64,000 bases of DNA from positions 17,926 to 81,925 of the forward strand of contig CACVBU010000508.1 in NCBI GenBank assembly GCA_902728285.1. The letters run 5' to 3'. The notes under the pieces were generated by a model that did no database searches, was not told the DNA's origin, and worked only from the letters and a program-made list of their open reading frames with translations. The stretch is from Clytia hemisphaerica. Its lineage: Eukaryota > Cnidaria > Hydrozoa > Leptothecata > Clytiidae. This document shows positions 48,680 through 60,619 of the stretch, piece after piece. Numbering within the stretch: the stretch's first letter is position 1; every line of letters starts with the position of its first letter. The translations under genes and the position numbers were made by a program.

Positions 48680-51579
48680 ATGAAGTAAGATAATCTCCTC
48701 ATATCTCAACGATATAGAATACTAGATACTATCTGGTTGATGGAATCGATTCTTCAAAGATTTTTAACCCAGCTTAAATAATGAGATTTCACTGGATGAA
48801 GATAAACTTGGAGTAATAAGGTGATGTTTTGGATGGTCTTCGATGGAGTTATATCGATCAATTCGTCTCAACTAACCTATGGTTGCAGACTGGTCCACTT
48901 CTTGAGTTGGTTTAGCCATCAATTTTATTGCTTATTACAGCTACATGAAAGCTTTGCACCTATGATTTGTTCCATGGATTGAAAGTTGATAATAAGAAGC
49001 AAGGCTTGATATGTAATGTAGAGCTGGTGATATACATATTCATGTCTTGTTAAAAGTAATCATTTTACAAGCTTCCACATATAACAGCTGTTGGCTATAC
49101 ATTTTTGTGGCTTAAAGAGTAGAATTTGATGAAATATAACTAAAAGAAGGTACAATTCAATGAAAAGATGACATTGTATCAGTATCCCATGCCATCGGTA
49201 TAACTCCATATGTTGATCATCCTAAGTCACTTTATCACTCGAGCTTGAGCTTTTGTTCAAGTTAGGAAGATGACCTAGCTAAATTAAAAGTTTGAAAATT
49301 TGGATCCTTCGGTCCGATAATAATATTAATAGAAAAAATCGTTGTGCAAAGCTGGTGTTTATTGTAAGAGGGGACTCCTCAAAACTTAACTTACAAGAAA
49401 CGTCAATTTTTTTCAGACTGACCGTCTCACTTTTTAGACCCAAAGAGGACGCGAAATGAAGATATTTGTGATTGCCGCCTAATATTGTTAAAAAAAGAAA
49501 TATATCCTTCTTACAATGAATCATACTGATCTAGTGCCTTGTTCTGATTCTCATTTAATTATTAGAATTGTTGCAAGGGTGTAGAAATTACAGTATTGAT
49601 ATTTCAAGAAGGAAAAGTTATTTCGCTTAATGCTGGATCCATTGATTACCTCTGTTTTATGTAATAAGAAATGGAATTTAGTCATGTGGAAGTGATACAA
49701 CTTAATCATTGAATTTTTAAATAATATGTAAGATATTTTGTCTTAAAGAGCAATGTTACTTAATTATTATTGATATTTTTATTCAAGGATCGAGCTTTGT
49801 AACTTCAGTGGCTTGAAGATCTATCCTGGTCATGGAAGACGTATGATTCGTATTGATGGAAAGGTAAGTTTAGTTATTAATAATACAGCACAATCTGGAC
49901 CTGGTGGATGTTTTGCAATGCCTTTGACAGTTTCTGCCCCATCCCCCTCCAAATAAAATAAAGGGGAAAAATCCCTTTAAAGATCAGTTTCTCAGAAGGG
50001 TCTTTTGATCCTTCCAAACCCACCAGAGGGATTTGTTTATACTTTCCAAATTTTCTAATGTTTTTCAGAATAGAAAGTATAAAAACACATTTTTTTTTAT
50101 AAGGAGCTTAACTTAACTGGAGTTTCTTTTCCAGAGAGTTTCAGCCTCAACGTTCCTTATTCAGTTCCTTATTTACTGAGTTGGGACTTGCTAAGTATGT
50201 ACTTCTGTATAACTTCTGCATATGCGAGTCCGTCCCTTATACACTCCTTATAAAAAACTTGTAGTGAAGCGTGCAAATATTATCGCCTCAAATAGTTTTG
50301 AAACTTACTTTCAAGGAGTTTTAAAGAAAACGGCTTGGAAAAAATATGTTTGTTATATGTGGGCCAAATTTAACTTAAGGGGGCACCAAATTGTTAATTC
50401 ACACACAAATACCTTCTGGTATCTTTGAATAATTAATTACATTGTAAAAATGTAAGTCAGTTCAATTGATTATCTAAAAACCTGAAATGTTAATGATTCC
50501 TGAAAGAGATGATTCATGTATCTATTTCATTTTTATTTCAGCTCTTCAACTTTCTCAGCAAAAAATGTGAACGATCCTTCTTGATGAAGAGAAATCCAAG
50601 AAACATTTCATGGACTGTTCTTTACAGAAAGAAACACAGGAAAGGATCACAAGAAGAGGTCACCAAGAAACGAACCAGACGTAATGTTAAATTCCAACGT
50701 GCCATCCAAGGTGCATCACTTGAAGCTATCCTTGCTAAACGTAACATGAAACCAGAAGTAAGGGAAGCCCAACGATCACAAGCCATTAAGTGAGTAAACA
50801 GTATACTACCAACTTTTATCTAGTGAAATTGGCTATCTTTTAAACAAATTATTGTGTAGTTTCAATGTTTAACTGTGTGTTAAAACTTCTCAGACGAAGT
50901 TATAAAATGGCTTTTCCATCTCAAAATTCTGCATAATTCAAAAAGTTTTACAAATATCTGCTAATTTGCTGTGTAAGATACATTGTCCGTCTCAGACGAA
51001 ATCCTTGCTTTGACCACTGGTTTAAGTATCACTCTTTCTAACTAATCCTTCTTTCAATGAATCGTGCTGATCTAGTGCCTTGTTGCGATTCTTGTTTTAT
51101 TATAAGAATTGTTGCAAGGGTGTAGACATTACAGCATTGATATTTCAAGAAGGAATATTAAAGTTCATTTAATGCTAGATCCATAAATTACCGCTGTTTT
51201 ATGTAACATGAAATGGAGTCTAGTCATGTTAAAGTGATACAAATTGAAAGAAAATCTCATGGTTGGGAATTCGATATTTAGAAACAAGCTATTTTTGATA
51301 ATGGAAGAAAATAGATCTTCCACCGTGTGGCGATTATTTCCCTTTTATTATATGTCTGTCAATTTATATAAAATATCATCAAATTTAGTTGTGCTTCTTT
51401 TTTGTTTTGGCCACATTTAAGGTTTATTCGGTGAGGATAACATTTTAGTCTTCTTCTGTTAAGACATCCCCGTTTTTTAAGATAGCTAGGTCAACTAACT
51501 TTATTATACTTTGTTTATTAGGGCCGCCAAAGACAAAGCCAAGGCCAAGAAAGCTGAAAAGAAGGCCACACAAGCTAAG
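48680..51579 (+). CDS. RPL24: Large ribosomal subunit protein eL24 (RPL24), last exon not found
   Basis: Structural protein of the 60S subunit, at the intersubunit bridge. Exons 48680-48684 (ATGAA only), 49788-49863, 50542-50789 and 51522-51579 join in phase to 129 residues: [20 protein letters not shown], then [59 protein letters not shown] and a Lys/Ala-rich tail. A five-nucleotide first coding exon is usual in ribosomal-protein genes. The usual C-terminus, ending near PRVGGKR, is absent. Exon 4 ends at a good donor (GTATAT), but no matching exon is seen before BHMT. Reading through adds only seven residues before a stop. A 1.27-kb MITE occupies most of the gap. Introns 2 and 3 aside, introns 1 and 3 carry the paired ncRNA-like segments. 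Confidence 0.93.
49504..49702 (+). ncRNA. Candidate intronic structured RNA (H/ACA snoRNA-like), copy 1
   Basis: A segment of about 197 nt in RPL24 intron 1 is closely similar to 51045-51242 in intron 3, with abrupt loss of similarity on both sides. The first hairpin pairs CCTTG/CAAGG and GATTCT/AGAAT. It is followed by an ANANNA-type hinge (AAATTA, 49585-49590), a second stem AGTATT/AATGCT and a third stem CCAT..ATTAC/GTAAT..ATGG. ACA lies at 49697-49699. No conserved frame. The structure is longer than a standard two-hairpin H/ACA RNA, so the class is uncertain. Confidence 0.5.
51045..51244 (+). ncRNA. Candidate intronic structured RNA (H/ACA snoRNA-like), copy 2
   Basis: Homologue of copy 1. 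The stems are kept despite sequence change: GATTCT/AGAAT is retained, AGTATT becomes AGCATT opposite AATGCT (G-U to G-C), and the third stem keeps TTAC/GTAA. The hinge reads ACATTA (51126-51131), and ACA precedes the 3' end of similarity. Position inside a ribosomal-protein intron in sense orientation fits vertebrate and invertebrate snoRNA hosting. Confidence 0.5.
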
Positions 51580-51852
51580 GTATATTTTATTTGTATGCAC
51601 TAGGCCCTATTATTAATGATGTAATCGCCCGATGGGTTATTTTTTCTTATCTGGTGCGCCTTCAAAGAGAGCAATTAATCGTTATTGCATCAAGTAGAGA
51701 GCAATTAATCGTTGATCACACTCAAATGGGCGCCAATTTTTTCAAAAATGGGTTTAGAATATTTTTCACACCGTTCTTTCATCGCACGTTTTGATTTCAT
51801 TCGAATGTTACTTTGTGACAAAAAAAACAATAAAATTAAAGCTTTCAGTGTA

Positions 51853-53117
51853 CAGTATGTGGCCCCCAAAACGGCGATCAAATTTGAAATTTCTCTCAAA
51901 TCTAGAGGAAAAGAGATTTTACAAAAGTTTTTGCTGCATGAAAACCTTTAACATCTCTACTTTACTTCTTAAAAGTTCTTTTTCAAAATTTTCAATTTCA
52001 ACAATATTTTCAATCGCTTAAAGATAGGTAGCTTTTTTCTAATGGCCCCCAAAACGGAGGTTTGAAATTTTAGCGATTTCTCGAGATATCTTTAAGATAT
52101 GAATACAAAATTTTGACCATAGTTTTGAAATATGATTTAGAGGGTTTTGGGCATAAATTTATTTGATAAAATTTTTACAGTATACCCCTGGTTGTCAAAA
52201 TGCAGGTTTGGGGCCCCCAAAACGGAGGTGTAGTTAAAATCAAATTATTAAGCCCAGTGGTAATAGGGGGAAAAACTATGAACATATTTGTGTTTTCCCT
52301 TAAATTTACGACCCGATGGATGTAAAATTTATGATTTTTATGAAATATTTCAAGATTTTCGATATTGCAAAGTCCAAACTGAAAATTTAGAAATTTTCAA
52401 AATGACAATTTTGATTTAACAACGTCTTAATCAAGTTTTTGAAAACAAATCTCTTTTGAAAATAGTTCCATTCATGTATGGAATAAGCTGTGAAAATTTT
52501 AGAAAAAAAGCTTAACTGAAACTGAAAATATTAAGCTTTAAAGATATTTTTCTCCTATATTTTGCAAAAAAATGACAGAATTTGCCGTTTTTGCTGATTC
52601 AGCGAAAATTTTATATATAATGTTAATTTTTTGTTATAAACTATTAACTCAAGGTGATAGGAATAGAATTCCAAGATTTTTTGCTTTTTCTCATATTTAG
52701 AATTTTCGGTTTTGTCAATGCTGATTCTAGGGCTCCAAAATACTGGTTGACCTTCAAGATGCTATATCTTTTACCCAGCCTCTAAAGTCACAGATGTATT
52801 TGCATTTTCTGAACGGCATTAGGTGTAGAAAGTTTCCTATACCCCGTTTTCATAACTTATTTTCAATATCCAAGGAGCTAGAGTGAGTTATATGCAATTT
52901 TTATCTAATTTTGGTGTTAAAATATTTCCTTTAGACGCAAATATGTTATTTTGAATCTGTCTCAAACCAGCAAAAACATGCTCATTTTTAAGTATAACCA
53001 TCATTCTTTCAAAATAAACAAAAATCGTTTAATTCTGATAAATCTACAAGTCAGAATCTTCATTTCAATGAAAACCTCCGTTTTGGGGGCCGTCTCCGTT
53101 TTGGGGGCCATATACTG
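51853..53117. mobile_element. 1.27-kb MITE, TIR CAGTATGTGGCCCCCAAAAC
   Basis: CAGTATGTGGCCCCCAAAACGG at left and CCGTTTTGGGGGCCATATACTG at right, TA on both flanks. The word GGCCCCCAAAACGGAGGT recurs near 52043 and 52211, and its inverse is doubled near the right end. The interior is AT-rich and non-coding. It fills the interval between RPL24 exon 4 and BHMT. Confidence 0.85.
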
Positions 53118-53294
53118 TACCCTTTATATCCCGGCCAAACGGATCCTAATGGCGGTACTACCCAATAGCGGTATAAATTCATCGATCAAAGATTGCGAAT
53201 ATAGCATGGTTCAGGCAGTGATTACATGCTTTCTCTTTGAAAACTATATACTTCTTTCTTTTGATTGACATTCAATTTTGACAGATAAATTACG

Positions 53295-56200
53295 ATGGCG
53301 AAGAATATATTAGATCGATTGAACGAAGGAGAAGTGATTATAGGAGATGGCGGTTACACACATGAATTAGAACAGCGAGGATATGTGACCTCTGGCCTGT
53401 ATACGCCTGAAGTCGTCGTTGAACATCCAAGTGCCGGTAGGTTTTTTTGATTCTTATCTTGATTAATGATAAAAACTTAATGGGTTCTTAGAAATTATTT
53501 GATATTATTTTTAACTTGAAATTTTCCAAATTGATAACAGATTAACACCCTATTCAAAATGGGGCTGCCTCTAACTTTTAATAAGTTTCATATCTTGGGA
53601 ACACGCTGCTGGCATCCAACGGATTCGCCCCCTGAGGAGTCTCCGATTAAAAGTATATTTTAAGGGGGTTTTGAGGTCAAATTTTGCATGTATGGTCTCC
53701 TTATTAACAGACTTGCTTTCTCTTTAGTGAAAGAACTACACAAAGAATTTGCTCTTTCTGGAGCTGACGTTTTACAGGCTTTCGTTTTTTATGGGAATGA
53801 TGATAAGTTGAATAACGGAAGAAATGAGAGCAACTTGTTAAATGTAAGTTTTCAAGCAGAAATGTTAGCTTTGCAGCTAAAGCGAAAAACTGGACGAGTT
53901 TTGGAAGTAAAATCTCTAAAGCATGACGTGATATAGAGAATTCCCAAGAGCCGTTACGCGTAGAGTAATTTCTTTCTCAAGATTTCTAAGCCAATCAAAA
54001 TACGAGCACAGAAAACTGTGCTAGGTCTTTCCTGGCGACCAAGATCCGTTGCTGAAGCTATCGCCATCATAAAAATCAGAAATTCTTGATTCAATAAACG
54101 GAATTTTTGTCACCAGGCTTCCAGATCACCCTGATATCTGTTTTGGGTACACAATCACAACACACCCCTTTCTCACAGCCCCACTGGAAATTGGCCAAAA
54201 TATTATCCCCGGTGGAAAAGTATCCTCTAATTTTTGACCCCACTGAAAAAAATCTGGTAAGCCAATCATCACTTTAAATTATTGTGCTATTTTTTCCATC
54301 CCTACTGAATTTTCTTGCTCAAAAACAATGGAATTCAAATCCCCAGTTCCGAGCAAAATGAAAATATTTCCCCATTGAATTTTGGTCCTCTATTTCTACC
54401 CCCACTGGCTGAAAAAGTCTCACTGGGTCTGTGAGAAAGGGGTGTCATAACCCTCTGTGTGGTATGTTTTTACTACCATTAAAGCCGGATGATAGTATCA
54501 TATTGAAATGAAAACGAATTACTTTCATAGGGAGAAGAAATAAACAATGCCGGCTGTCAATTAGTGTCCAAAGTCGCAAAGGATCATGGATGTTTTGTTG
54601 CATTGCCATTAGTAACCACAGAAGCATACTCACAAAAGAAAGGGAAAGAATTAGTGCAGAAAGAATTTTTATCACAAATCAATATATTTAAGAATTACGA
54701 GGTGGACTTACTAATATCAGAGGTATCACTATCTGCTGTCTGTTGCCACTAGATTCATTGTTCCAAATCTTGAAATGCTTAAGAAAAATAGATTTCAATT
54801 TCTGAATGCCCGCAGTCGGAAAAAACCCTTTTCACGATGTTTTACCCCTCAACGGGAGGGCTGGGAATGATTCTTCCAGTTCTTTTTTTACTATGAATGC
54901 CGAAGATTTTTAAAAGCTTCAGGGTTTTCTTATCTTTTGGACTTGGATTTTCGTAAAGTACTCTTCTCAGCGTTTTTTGAGTATTTTGATGTACAGTTGA
55001 CGCTCTCGAATTCGATCTTCAAGAGGAATTGGATTTTCATCGAATGAAGGAGCTTATCGAATGAGTGAGCGTCGTTTATGAGAGTTTCTTGTTGACGGGG
55101 ACTTTAGATTTCATCGAATAAGGGAGCCTATCGAATAGTAGAACGTCGAATTATAGAGCGTCAACTGCATATGTCTTCCAAGAAGTACATGTTCTAAGCT
55201 CCGAAAATCTTTTATATACTTTGATTTTGATTTTACTAATTTAAACAGGATTTTATTCCATAAATGCTTCACTAAAAAAAACTCACACCATTCTAGTTCA
55301 TGTCATCAGTAGAGGAAGCAGAATGGGCAATAGAAGTCATGAAAACGTTGAACAAACCAATCGCCTCTACACTTTGTATTGATCAGCAAGGTGATCAGAA
55401 TGGTATATCTTTGCAAGAATGTGCTCTAAGACTTGCGAAAGCAGGTATGTTTTTCATTCTTAAGAATAACCACACTCGGAAGCCTAGAAGTTCTTACATG
55501 GGGTGTGGAGTTTATGTATCGGAGGATATCGAGGCCGACGGTAAGTGAAATCGATACAAAACAAAGTCGATAGTTAATGTACGGCTCTATATCGCCTTTG
55601 CTCACCTAAACAGACGACGGTATCTTGGTGTTTTTACCGTCGTCGAGCAAAGTGGACGGCGATTTCGGTCCTATGTCAGCTTTGCTTTATACCCCTCGAT
55701 TTATCTCGAATACATAAACTCGCTATAGTGTCCGAGGAGGGGGTGGTGAAAAATCTATAAAATTTGCCTTTTCCGGGGGGTTTACTTGCCGTTTGGGGGG
55801 TAATTTTGCTGTATATGAGGGTAATTTTGAGTGTTCAGGGGGTCAACTAATACTTGCCCGGGGGTTAGACCTGCTGTCCGGGGGTCAAAAGTCACAACTC
55901 CCGGGGTGGTAAATTTCCAAAAAATGTTATATCCTCTACCCCCCCCCCCCCATATTCAAAAAGCCCAAGCAGGTCCTAAAAGGATAACTTAAAGAGGGGA
56001 AAACTTAGTTGGGGAAAACTTTTCAACGGGGAAAAATGTTGTCACTTTTTCCTGACCAAGTTTTCTTCTTTAAGGTAGCTCTGTTTTTTTACCAAGTAGA
56101 ATTTTTAGCAAATTATGATTTTATTTTTGATTCGTTATCCATAACTAATGAAACATGCCATCTCATCGCAGTATTTCTATATATTGCTCTTGAGCCTGAG

Positions 56201-59200
56201 AAGATATGTTCGAGTAATAAAGCTTTTGAATATTTTCAAAAGCTTCTAAGGTAAAAATTTAAAAGGATTTCTCAATTTCCTAATCTTGAAGGAGCTGACA
56301 TCATAGGAGTAAATTGTCGTTATGAGCCGTCAGTGGCAGTAGAGAGTATTCGAATCATGAAAGAAGCTTGTGAAAAAGAAAGCTTAAATGTTCATTACAT
56401 GACTCAACCGTGTGGCTATCGGACGGCTGATGCACCCACATTGGGGATGACTAATGTTCCTGAGGCGCCTTTAGGTAAGGAAATTGCAGAATCTATTGTC
56501 CTTAAACATTAGACTTTTAGTCATTGTCTGTGTGAAGAAATGCTTTTTCAAAAAATGAAAAAAGTTACTTTGTTGCTACTGAAGTAGGGTTAAAACTCAT
56601 TAGGGTAACATTTCTTTCCTCTTTTCATTTCAGCCATGGAATCACGTCAGATAAGCCGTTGGGAAGCACAAAAGTTTGCGCGAGAAGCATACGAAGCTGG
56701 TGTTCGATATATAGGAGGTTGTTGTGGATTCAAAGCGTACCATATACGTGCTATGGCTGAAGAGGTGGGTAAAAAGTACATCATCCGACAATCTTTTTTT
56801 CCCAACATGCCTTTTCATAAATCATTTTGAGTGCAACGACTGCCTTGTTTTGAAACAATTACCAAAGTGGTCCAGAGAGAGACACTTCTAAATCTTTTGA
56901 CCCAATTTTTTTCCCAAAGTTGAGATAATTTGATTTTGAAATCTCTAAGAATGAGTCTGTACACAGTCGTTACGTTGAATTTCTATTGTTTTCAAGTAAA
57001 AATTTAATAATTCAAAGTCGAATATGTCAGCTTTGGACAAAAAATCGGTAAATTTGTTGACAATCGACAATTTTACAGACCAAAACCTGAAAAACGCTTT
57101 TGGTCTATAAAATACCACCCATACAAGTTATGGATCACATAAGCGTGTTTTTGCGCAAAATTGTAATTTTTGTGATTCTCGGACGTTTTCTATTAAAATA
57201 CATGAAACAAGCTAGATGCTGAATGGACCTACCTGATGATGAAAGTTAGATAGCAATGCAAGGAGAAAAATGAAAAAAAATCAGTCAGAAAGTATAACGC
57301 AAGAAATTCATCATTGATTGATGGTAGGGGGAGAGGAAAGGGTTGTAGGGAAAAAAATAAATAGAAAGTTCTGGTCGCAAAAATCAGTTTTATTGACAAT
57401 TGAATCATGCTTGATGGTGAGCATTGTTATCAATAATGTTTTTGTGTGAAAAACATAGAAAATATAAGGAAAGAATCCAATGAAAATCTGCAAAAACGGC
57501 GATTTCCGGAATTTTCAACCGGAAAAAAAATTTTCTCAAAAATCGAACTCGGCCATGTTTTGAGCATTGCGAATCGCTTCTTTTCTGCAAAAATCAGAAA
57601 AAAACAAAAATAAAAATTCAAGAAATGTCAAAAACCGGTTTTTCCGGCATATTTCCGGCATTTTCGGCCGGAAAAAAAAGTTTTTCGAAAATCGGGCTCC
57701 GTCACATTTTAGGTATGTCATATTGCGTCAGTGTGCAAAATTTCATAAAAAATATATAAAGTACAGCTCGAGAAATTCAGAAATACTGTCTTTCCGGCGA
57801 AAAGGTGTGTTCCAGCGACTTTTAAAATAGTTCTGGCTTCAAAAATCAATTTTATTGAAATTGAAACATGCTTGATGGTGGGCATTGCTATTAATAATGT
57901 TTTTCAATGAAAAAACAGGATTTGAATGAAAAAACAACCAATTATAAGGAAAAATCCAATGAAAATCTAGAAAAAAACGGCGATTTCCGGCATATTTCAG
58001 GCATTTCGACCATTTTCTCAAAAATCGGTCCTCGGCCATGTTTTGGGCATTGTTTATACGCATCTTTGAGCAAAAAATCAAAAAAACTAATGATAAAATC
58101 TCGAGAAAATGCCAAAAAAAACAGTTTTTCCGGTATATTTCCGGCATTTTCGGCCGGAAATGAATTTTTTTTTTCGAAAATCGGGCTTCGTCACAATTTA
58201 GGTATTGGACATTTTGCATCAGTGTGCAAAAATTTCATGAAAAAATAGAAAGTACAGCTAAGAATTCAAGAAATATTTTCGTTTTTTTTCCGGCGAAAAT
58301 CGGCTGTTCGTCCGGCGCGGCGGCGATTATTAGAAAGTTCCGGCTTCAAAAATCAGATTTATTGACAATTGAATCATGCTTGATCGTGGACATTGCTATT
58401 AATAATGTTTTTGTGTGAAAAAACAACGAAATATAAGGAAAAAGTCTGATGAAAATCTGCAAAAACGGCGATTTCCGGTATATTTCCGGCATTTTCAACC
58501 GGTAAAGATTTTTTCTCAAAAATCGGACTCAGCCAAGTTTTGGGCATTGCTAATACGCATCTTTGTGCAAAAAATCAGAAAAAACTAATGATGAAATCTT
58601 GAGAAAATGCCAAAAAACCGGTTTTTCCGGCATATTTCCGGCATTTTCGGCCGGAAATGAATTTTTTTCGAAAATCGGGCTCCGTCACATTTTGGGCATT
58701 ACCATTTTGCATCTTTGTGCCAAAAATTAGGAAAAACTAATGAGCCAATCCCGAGAAAAGCTAGTAACGAACGGACGAACGGACGAACGAACGAACGAAC
58801 AGAGGTTAATTTATAGGACCTCCACCGGGGTAGGTCCAAAAAATGGAACCAAGGTAGATTCGATTTCTTATAGACTATACTTTCCAAACAATTTTTGACA
58901 ACTGCGTTGGCTAAAAAAATTGAGCGACCTTCAAAAATCGAATAAATTTACTTCTAGTACAGTTTCGAATCAATCCTCGGGATAAAATATCAAGTAAAAC
59001 ATTCTCTGATTGGCTAAAGAGTTTACATAATTTACATCGTATTTACGTAATATCCACGAATCAAAAAGTTTGTTTACATGGATTCTTTTTCGTGCAAATC
59101 ACACACAGAACCAAATAGAGCCAATTCTAACCCGGTGTATCCCATCTCATTACAGCTCTCTGACATCACGAAGAAATTACCACAAAACAGCCGATCGAAA

Positions 59201-59836
59201 AATGCTGAATCACTAAAACATCACAGATTAACTGAATTTCAAAAGAGGTAAGAAAAAGCTCTGGTAAAAGCCTCCATGAAGAGTTGGAAATAAAGAAGAA
59301 AACTGTTACAACCTTTCACGAATTTTTGACAAATTACACGTTTTTTTAGAAGAATATCCAAAGTTTTTGAAGCCTTCAGATGTTCTTAACTTTTTAAGTT
59401 TTAAGCTTAAATATGTTCTTAACATGTTCTTATTTTCAACATTTTTCGAGTTTTTTGGTCCATTTTCCTAAGAAAATAGGTGTTTAAGGGTCCGCAGAGC
59501 CTCAAAATGTTCTTAATAATGTTTTTGCCATCGAAGCCTTATGCTCTTATATAGTTTGCTCTTATATAAAAGAATACGTGCAGCATGTTTTCTGGAACCT
59601 GCTCAAAATGTCAAACAGGTCGACTCCGTCAGTGAGACGATAATAAAGGATTAAATAATACCAAGGATTATATTTACAAGGGATATAATTCCTGTGCCCA
59701 TTCTGCTTATAAACACATCGTGTAATTACAAAGCCTTGAACAATAATTAATATATCTAATTTTTTCCTTATGAAGGGCAAACAAAGACTACTGGTACAAT
59801 TTGGCTCCAAAAGACGGAAGAAAAGCAGCAGCTTAA
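53295..59836 (+). CDS. BHMT: Betaine-homocysteine S-methyltransferase
   Basis: Transfers a methyl group from betaine to homocysteine, giving dimethylglycine and methionine, in the cytosol. Eight exons (53295-53436, 53728-53843, 54531-54722, 55297-55444, 56292-56474, 56634-56764, 59156-59247, 59776-59836) total 1065 nt, 354 residues, all phases consistent. Motifs: [70 protein letters not shown] with the first zinc-binding Cys, MTQPCGYRT, and [20 protein letters not shown] with the Cys pair that completes the zinc site. The C-terminal oligomerisation tail is shorter and diverged (human about 406 residues). The substrate-site region around [13 protein letters not shown] differs from the vertebrate GGVSQTPSY segment, so methyl-donor preference is uncertain. 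The start follows TTTTGACAG, so a non-coding 5' exon or leader splice is possible. Intron 6 contains the three-unit tandem repeat. Confidence 0.93.
54162..54445. mobile_element. MITE, TIR ACACCCCTTTCTCACAG
   Basis: ACACCCCTTTCTCACAGCCC at left and CTGTGAGAAAGGGGTGT at right, with CCCCACTGG words inside. In BHMT intron 2. A partial relative (CCCCCACTGGCTGATAAAAT, GACAAGGGGGCA) lies at 60118-60205. Confidence 0.75.
54994..55167. mobile_element. Small MITE, TIR CAGTTGACGCTCTCGAATT
   Basis: CAGTTGACGCTCTCGAATTC and inverse ending AGAGCGTCAACTG. TCGAAT words inside. TA precedes the left end; the right flank has CA-TA. In BHMT intron 3. Confidence 0.7.
55735..55960. repeat. G-run repeat related to 3772-4045
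   Basis: Shares GGGGTCAAAAGTCACAA, AAATTTGCCTTTTCCGGG and GGTGGTAAATTTCCAA with the element at 3772-4045, in the same order. Contains a C13 run near 55940. Terminal repeats are not intact. In BHMT intron 4. Confidence 0.65.
57360..58840. repeat. Three tandem units of the window-start repeat, about 475 bp each
   Basis: Units begin near 57365, 57835 and 58345 with 'AAAATCAGTTTTATTGACAA'-type sequence. All contain GAATCATGCTTGATGGTG or close variants, AATGTTTT, GGCGATTTCCGG, 'TTTTCGGCCGGAAA' and 'GGGCTCCGTCACATTTT'. The last unit ends with an (ACGA)n stretch and GGACCTCCACCGGGGTAGG, as at 1-475. In BHMT intron 6. Non-coding frames on both strands reflect the repetition. Confidence 0.8.
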
Positions 59837-60619
59837 AAATTCAACTGATCAACGATCTATTCCTGAATTTAAGCAGACAATAGACGCATAAATCGATAAA
59901 AGTTTTCCCCAACTATTATTTCTTTCAAGATTTTCTATCTATTTTCTATCAATGTTTGTTTGGCGATGAAGAAAACTTTTGCCCTCTAAACGACCTAAAT
60001 AGGTGTTTTCATTCATCTTAATAGCCTAAAATTCCTAGCTTGATAATGAAAAAGCAACCTTGCTACTTGTTAGACTCATTGCAATTCATAAAAAACCATA
60101 AAAAACATAGGAATATCAAACCCCATTGAGTTTTGGTCCCTTTATTTCACCCCCACTGGCTGATAAAATCCCACCGGGTCTATGACAAGGGGGCATTCTA
60201 GAAGGTATAATCTTTAATTCAAGAACTTTAAGGGAAATAAATAAATGGCTGATATTAGAAGGCTTTAAAGTACCACTGGTAAAATGTTTGTAAGCAGTGG
60301 TTGAAAAATGGCAAGCAAAACGAGGATTAATGCACACTTAAAACAAATGAACTTTAGTAATAATTCTTTTTATCCAATTTTCTGAGTGAATTCATAGTTG
60401 CCTATTATAATATAATTGTTATAAAGAGTTAATTGTAAAAGTAATAAAAAATATCTAAAATTCTGAGCGAAATGTATCAAATAAAGCTATATCTTTAAAA
60501 ATACCGAATTAAAAAATTGTTTCCCTAATATATACTTAAGGTATTGATTCAAAAGATAAGATTAGAGATTGGTCAGGTATATATGGTCCTTGCTGTTGGT
60601 CACCATATCTTCTAATTTT
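59837..60619. other. Convergent intergenic gap between BHMT and RMND1
   Basis: 3' UTR space for both genes. Contains the partial CCCCCACTGG repeat at 60118-60205. No other gene seen. Confidence 0.45.

Noticed and set aside
52951-53268. 105-codon frame before BHMT, considered as the lost RPL24 tail
   Set aside because: Mostly the right arm of the 1.27-kb MITE; not Lys/Ala-rich and no PRVGGKR-like end.
53688-53936. 82-codon frame in BHMT
   Set aside because: BHMT exon 2 extended into the intron past the GTAAGT donor.
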